Below are positions 53,490 to 56,959 of a stretch of 56,959 nucleotides of DNA, piece by piece. A program made the translations under genes and the position numbers. The notes below the pieces were generated by a model. It ran no database searches. It was given only the letters and a program-made list of their open reading frames with translations, and was not told the DNA's origin. Each line of letters begins with the position of its first letter. Within the stretch, counting starts at the first letter, position 1. Source of the stretch: Gemmataceae bacterium (lineage in GTDB: Bacteria; Planctomycetota; Planctomycetia; Gemmatales; Gemmataceae); NCBI GenBank assembly GCA_009692065.1, contig SHZY01000014.1, positions 1-56,959 on the forward strand, read 5' to 3'.

Positions 53490-53515
53490 TAACGACTACT
53501 GGCAAATCCGAGCTC

Positions 53516-53558
53516 GAGCGCCAAGCGAGGGGCAAACGGCGCCCCTCGCTCGGCGCTC
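53516..53558 (+). terminator. Candidate terminator hairpin after the small membrane protein
   Basis: GCGAGGGGC (53525-53533) pairs with GCCCCTCGC (53541-53549), extended by GAGCGCC/GGCGCTC outside two 2-nt bulges. The stem is long and GC-rich but has no T-tract. It starts about 25 nt after the stop codon. Confidence 0.45.
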
Positions 53559-53833
53559 GGACTCACGGAGGTACACCAGCGAACAATTTCACCAAAAGGG
53601 CAGGCGCCTCTTTTCATTGGGCTGTTTTCTTCATATTATTTCTCTTTCGCACGAAAGGTTGGCCAAGGCGTGCTAGCGCGAAAAGCCCTTGCCCAAATTG
53701 CCATGAGTGTGGTACATAAAACGTTGCAGCAGCAATGCATTGCTGCGGTTCGGCTGCTGCTAACCAGGCCGGCTCCGTGGACGCCTGGGTTCTTTCGCGA
53801 CGTGTTTACGAGCCGTTTGGAGAGGAATGTATT

Positions 53834-54106
53834 GTGGCAACCATTGAAGAACGAATTATCCAGATCGTGTGCGACAACCTGGGGGTGAGCAAGGAGCAGG
53901 TTACTCGCAACACGTCTTTCCAGGAAGACATCGGCGCCGATTCGCTTGACATCGTCGAATTGGTGATGGAACTCGAAGAGGAATTCGAAATCACAATTCC
54001 TGACGAAGATGCGGAAAAGATCAAGGCCGTCGGTCAGGCAATCGATTACATCGACGCCAAGCTGAAGGTAAAAGGGGGCGGCGGCGCTCCTCCGCCAGCC
54101 AAATGA
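53834..54106 (+). CDS. acpP: Acyl carrier protein
   Basis: This 90-aa protein starts at GTG ([20 protein letters not shown]) with GGAGAGGA about 8 nt upstream. The phosphopantetheine site is [20 protein letters not shown], with Ser of DSL. It carries growing fatty-acyl chains in type II fatty-acid synthesis. The C-terminus has an extra Gly/Pro-rich tail ([10 protein letters not shown]), about 10 residues longer than E. coli ACP. fabF follows, as is usual. Between 53559 and 53833 there is no other gene. Confidence 0.93.
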   Translation: MATIEERIIQIVCDNLGVSKEQVTRNTSFQEDIGADSLDIVELVMELEEEFEITIPDEDAEKIKAVGQAIDYIDAKLKVKGGGGAPPPAK

Positions 54107-54134
54107 TAATCGCCTCCAACCCAATTTCCTCAAG

Positions 54135-54170
54135 CCCACAGGCGAGCACGGCGAACCTGTGGGATTTTTT
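54135..54170 (+). terminator. Intrinsic terminator between acpP and fabF
   Basis: CCCACAGG (54135-54142) pairs with CCTGTGGG (54156-54163), followed immediately by ATTTTTT. This is a textbook hairpin plus T-run 29 nt after the acpP stop. It would partly uncouple acpP from fabF, allowing more acpP mRNA than fabF mRNA. Confidence 0.78.
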
Positions 54171-54190
54171 CACCGCGGAGTCCACTCGCC

Positions 54191-55432
54191 ATGACCCGGC
54201 GTGTCGTCATCACCGGCATGGGCACCGTCACCCCCCTCGCGATTGACGTGCCGACCTACTGGACCCGCTTGCTGGCCGGGCAAAGCGGCATCGGCTTCAT
54301 CGAGCAGATCGATACCAAGGAATTCAAGGTCCACATCGGCGGCGAAGTCAAGAACTGGACGCCCGAGAAAGTCTTCGACACCAAGGCCGTCCGCCGCATG
54401 GACCGCTTTTCGCAATTCGCCATGGTCGCCGCCGTCGAGGCGTGGAGAGACAGCGGCCTAGACATTGGCAAAGAGGACCCGTTCCGCTGCGGCACTATCG
54501 TCGGCAGCGGCATCGGCGGGCTCACCGAATACGAAGAGCAGCACACCAAGTTCATGCAGGGGGGCGGGCCGCGCGGCGTCAGCCCGTTCGTCGTTCCCAA
54601 GATGATGCTCAACGCCGCCCCGGGCAACATCTCGATCCACTTTGGTCTGTGCGGTCCGAGCCGGGCCGTCGCCACCGCCTGCGCCTCCTCGGGCGACGCC
54701 ATCACCGACGCACTGCGCACGATTCAACTCGACGAAGCCGACGTCATGATCACCGGCGGCTCCGAGGCAGCCATCACCTACATGGGCCTGGGCGGGTTCA
54801 TCTCGGCCCGCGCCCTCTCCTCACGCAACGACGCCCCGCAAGCGGCATCCCGGCCCTTCGACAAGGACCGCGACGGCTTTGTGCTCTCCGAAGGCGCGGG
54901 CCTCCTCGTCGTCGAGGAATTCGAACACGCCAGGCGGCGCGGCGCTACCATCTACGCCGAACTGCTGGGCACAGGAAATACCTCCGACGCCTACAACATC
55001 ACCGCCCCCCATCCCGAAGGCATCGGCGCCACCCGTGCCATGCAACTGGCGCTCAAAGACGCGAAACTCAATCCCACCGACATCGACTACGTCAACGCCC
55101 ACGGCACCAGCACCGAACTCGGCGATGCCGTGGAAACCCTCGCCGTCAAGAAGGTCTTCGGCGAGCACGCCAAGAAGCTAGCCATTTCCAGCACCAAGAG
55201 CATGATCGGCCATTTACTCGGCGCTTCGGGCGGCGCTGAACTCATCGCGACCATCCTGTCGATCCGCGACGGCGTAGTCCATCCCACCATCAATCTCGAC
55301 ACCCCCGACCCCGCGTGCGATCTCGACTACGTCCCCAAGACAGCACGCAAGATGACGGTTCGCTATGCTCTCTCCAACAGTTTCGGCTTCGGCGGGCACA
55401 ACGCGAGCCTGGTGGTCGGGGCGATGCGCTAA
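54191..55432 (+). CDS. fabF: 3-oxoacyl-[acyl-carrier-protein] synthase II
   Basis: The 413-aa condensing enzyme extends acyl-ACP with malonyl-ACP. The Cys-His-His active site is complete: VATACASSGDAITDA (Cys), VNAHGTSTELGD (His) and MIGHLLGASGGAELI (His). MTRRVVITGMGTVTPLA at the start and SNSFGFGGHNASLVVG at the end are standard for FabF. Length is normal. It follows acpP with an intervening terminator of 36 nt and probably also has its own promoter or depends on read-through. Confidence 0.95.
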   Translation: MTRRVVITGMGTVTPLAIDVPTYWTRLLAGQSGIGFIEQIDTKEFKVHIGGEVKNWTPEKVFDTKAVRRMDRFSQFAMVAAVEAWRDSGLDIGKEDPFRCGTIVGSGIGGLTEYEEQHTKFMQGGGPRGVSPFVVPKMMLNAAPGNISIHFGLCGPSRAVATACASSGDAITDALRTIQLDEADVMITGGSEAAITYMGLGGFISARALSSRNDAPQAASRPFDKDRDGFVLSEGAGLLVVEEFEHARRRGATIYAELLGTGNTSDAYNITAPHPEGIGATRAMQLALKDAKLNPTDIDYVNAHGTSTELGDAVETLAVKKVFGEHAKKLAISSTKSMIGHLLGASGGAELIATILSIRDGVVHPTINLDTPDPACDLDYVPKTARKMTVRYALSNSFGFGGHNASLVVGAMR

Positions 55433-55561
55433 CAGGCGGGAATCAGCAGCACCGTTTCCGTGGAGAGCTCCTCCATGCCCAGTCTTTTTTGGCTCATCCG
55501 ACTAATGCATGTTTGGTCTCGTACTGAATTGCAAACCACAGACACACAGTGACACAGATAC

Positions 55562-55720
55562 GAAACAGACGATGGCGCGTTCGCCGAGGTGGCCAACGCT
55601 TCCGAGCCGATCGCAGCAGAGGCCAGTCCGGATGACCGCACCGTCGTCGTTCTATGCCAGCGCGACCACCTGCTTTTGCTCGCTGCCGAGACCGGCAAGG
55701 TGCGATTCAAAAGACCACGC
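55562..55720 (+). pseudogene. WD40-repeat gene remnant (plus strand)
   Basis: In one plus frame the sequence reads AAEASPDDRTVVVLCQRDHL and LLLAAETGKVRFKRP, a WD40 blade of the planctomycete type ('SPD...V.......L.L....G'). It has no start codon, runs into a stop and is not part of any larger frame. It is a fragment of a former propeller gene. Confidence 0.5.
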
Positions 55721-56070
55721 GTTCCACGGTGAGGAGGCGAGCCATGGCTTCGTGATTCGCACCCACAGCCGCTTTTCTCCACCGGGAGATTGCTTTGTCA
55801 TTTGGGTCGCGGCCCCAAGGTCGAGCTGCGAATCGTCGTTGATCGCCCAAGCGCGAACTTGATTGTCTCGGCAGCGTATCGCCAGTCGGCTGCTGTCGGC
55901 GTTGACCGAAACTGCCTGCACGGGCTCGGGGTGGTCCAGCGCGGGCGGCGCGGACGTTTTTCCGGCCAGGTCGGCCACTCGGGCCGTCCTTTTTCCTCCC
56001 ACGGCAAGACGTTTTCCATCGGGGGTGAACGCGAGGTACGTGAGTAGAGGTGACTAAGCCATGTAGGTCG
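55720..56070 (-). pseudogene. WD40-repeat gene remnant (minus strand)
   Basis: The minus strand reads LTYLAFTPDGKRLAVGG, then TARVADLAGKTSAPPALDHP and AVSVNADSSRLAIRCRDNQV. These are two WD40 blades. Start and end are not recognisable and the frame is broken on both sides. Together with the plus-strand fragment it shows that a propeller gene was rearranged here. The rest of 55433-56507 contains no other gene I can identify. Confidence 0.5.
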
Positions 56071-56507
56071 TAGGTTACCGGATTGTGCGGCGCGGTTCAA
56101 GCACGATGAGTTTAGCCGCTCGCCTCGGGCGCACGTAGACACGCAGAAGTATTGCCAATCTCGTTTCCTCATTCCGGTCGAAAATAGTTGAGTTCTCGCC
56201 CATCCACAAGAGCCAATGAACTACGGTGAGCACAGGGGAGAAACTCTGAGGCAGTATTTTCAATGGCTCGGGGTTAGAGCGTACGGCCTCCCGTGAGCTC
56301 GCTCCAAGGCGGTACGGCGATGGTCGAACCGATTCCAATTCCTCTCTCCTCCCCCGTGTTCCCTGTGGTTCATTGCCTTCTTGGACTTCAACGTGTGGTC
56401 TCGATAATGGCCGTAGTGTCGGCGCGCGGTGAAGTTATCGCTTCGACCGGATTGCGGTTCTTCAAGCGGCGTGCTGTTGTGCCAATCTCGCCCAGAAGGA
56501 GCGTCCC

Positions 56508-56822
56508 ATGCGAATTCCCGTCATGCGCGGCGTCATCGATCGACGCATTCTCGTGAACTATCACGTAGATCCGGGCGTGCTGGCGGCGCTCGTGCCCCCG
56601 CCGTTTCGGCCCAAGCTGGTCGGAGGCCTGGGCATGGTCGGGATTTGCCTGATCCGCTTGAAGCAGGTGCGGCCCCGCTTCGTGCCGGCGTTCCTGGGCA
56701 TCTCATCGGAGAACGCGGCCCATCGCACGGCAGTCGAATGGGACGACGTCGGCGAGCCGAGCTGCGTAAGCAGCCGGGTTCGCGAAGGCGTCTACATCCG
56801 CCGCCGCGATACTAGCCCTTGA
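56508..56822 (+). CDS. DUF2071-family protein, truncated
   Basis: The 104-aa product reads MRIPVMRGVIDRRILVNYHV, VPPPFRPKLVGGLGMVGICL and FLGISSENAAHRTAVEWDD, the N-terminal part of DUF2071 (acetoacetate decarboxylase-like fold) proteins, which are normally about 250 aa. After VREGVYIRRRDTS, where the family continues, a Pro and stop follow, and the rest is missing. An extra 7-residue stretch (GEPSCVS, with a GCTGC/GCAGC palindrome in the DNA) interrupts 'WDD..REGV'. A possible IS lies 46 nt downstream and may have caused the loss. Confidence 0.7.
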   Translation: MRIPVMRGVIDRRILVNYHVDPGVLAALVPPPFRPKLVGGLGMVGICLIRLKQVRPRFVPAFLGISSENAAHRTAVEWDDVGEPSCVSSRVREGVYIRRRDTSP

Positions 56823-56867
56823 TCAAGCGAACCCGCCGCGTCTCGGCGAGGCAAGAAATTGAAAAAA

Positions 56868-56959
56868 CTCGAAATCCCTGACGTTTCTGCGGCGTCTGAT
56901 GTTGTAGTGAGCAACCATCACCACCAGCAGAAAGGGATTTCGAGTGAACGCCAAGATAC
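56868..56959 (+). mobile_element. Possible start of an insertion sequence or gene at the window edge
   Basis: CTCGAAATCCCT (56868-56879) and AGGGATTTCGAG (56933-56944) are perfect 12-bp inverted repeats. AAAGGGA is followed by GTGAACGCCAAGATAC at 56944, which could be the first codons of a transposase cut by the window end. The neighbouring DUF2071 gene is truncated on this side. Evidence is positional only. Confidence 0.35.

Overview
The window is GC-rich bacterial chromosome and almost certainly comes from a planctomycete, most likely of the Gemmata/Pirellula type. The lineage call rests on the gene families: six complete DUF1501 proteins with twin-arginine leaders, two DUF1549/DUF1553 'planctomycete cytochrome c' (PSD1) proteins, a surface protein with the planctomycete-type LEDR leader, several beta-propeller secreted proteins, and the hppA/cstA and acpP-fabF pairs. 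No rRNA or tRNA gene was recognised. All family assignments were made by eye from motifs; no database search was run.

Layout. 1-1.8 kb: a decayed small gene and a stand-alone acyltransferase. 1.8-13.8 kb: planctomycete surface/secretome gene sets, namely a TyrRS-PPC chimera, a frameshifted PSD1 and a DUF1501 gene, then an alpha/beta hydrolase, DUF1501, PSD1 and DUF1501 in close order. 13.8-20.7 kb: a gene graveyard (a collapsed parA, a duplicated esterase tail, a broken sialate esterase, an IS5 stub) around a PPP-type phosphatase, an esterase, an aldo/keto reductase, a B3-like metallo-beta-lactamase and two XRE regulators. 20.7-33.1 kb: a 5'-truncated propeller gene, three DUF1501 genes, a vapBC locus, a PQQ-type propeller, a DUF433/DUF5615 toxin-antitoxin-like pair and a hydrolase-gamma-glutamyltransferase fusion. 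33.6-41 kb, all on the minus strand: a WD40 lipoprotein, a calpain-like protease with cadherin-like repeats, and an operon of ExbB/TolQ-like channel, actin-fold (ASKHA) protein and VWA protein. 41.2-56 kb: quinone reductase, hppA, cstA, a Rieske oxygenase, a propeller, an Hsp70-like protein, two small membrane proteins, acpP and fabF. The right end has WD40 remnants, a truncated DUF2071 gene and a possible IS edge.

How genes may work together. DUF1549/DUF1553 and DUF1501 genes sit 37-50 nt apart and look co-transcribed; their products carry secretion signals, but their biochemical role is not established. The three-gene operon at 37.3-41 kb is the best candidate for an undescribed machine. 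Its channel subunit is ExbB/TolQ/MotA-like, and the VWA protein begins with a TolR/ExbD-like helix carrying the key Asp, so a proton-driven motor tethered to a coiled coil and a VWA domain is plausible. HppA (a pyrophosphate-driven pump) and CstA (peptide/pyruvate uptake) are divergently transcribed. AcpP and FabF are core fatty-acid synthesis.

Two window-wide themes stand out. Several families of palindromic repeats occur between genes and in places run into coding sequence. Single-base frameshifts occur repeatedly in homopolymers or short repeats of genes that are otherwise intact, which may be real decay or residual sequencing error.
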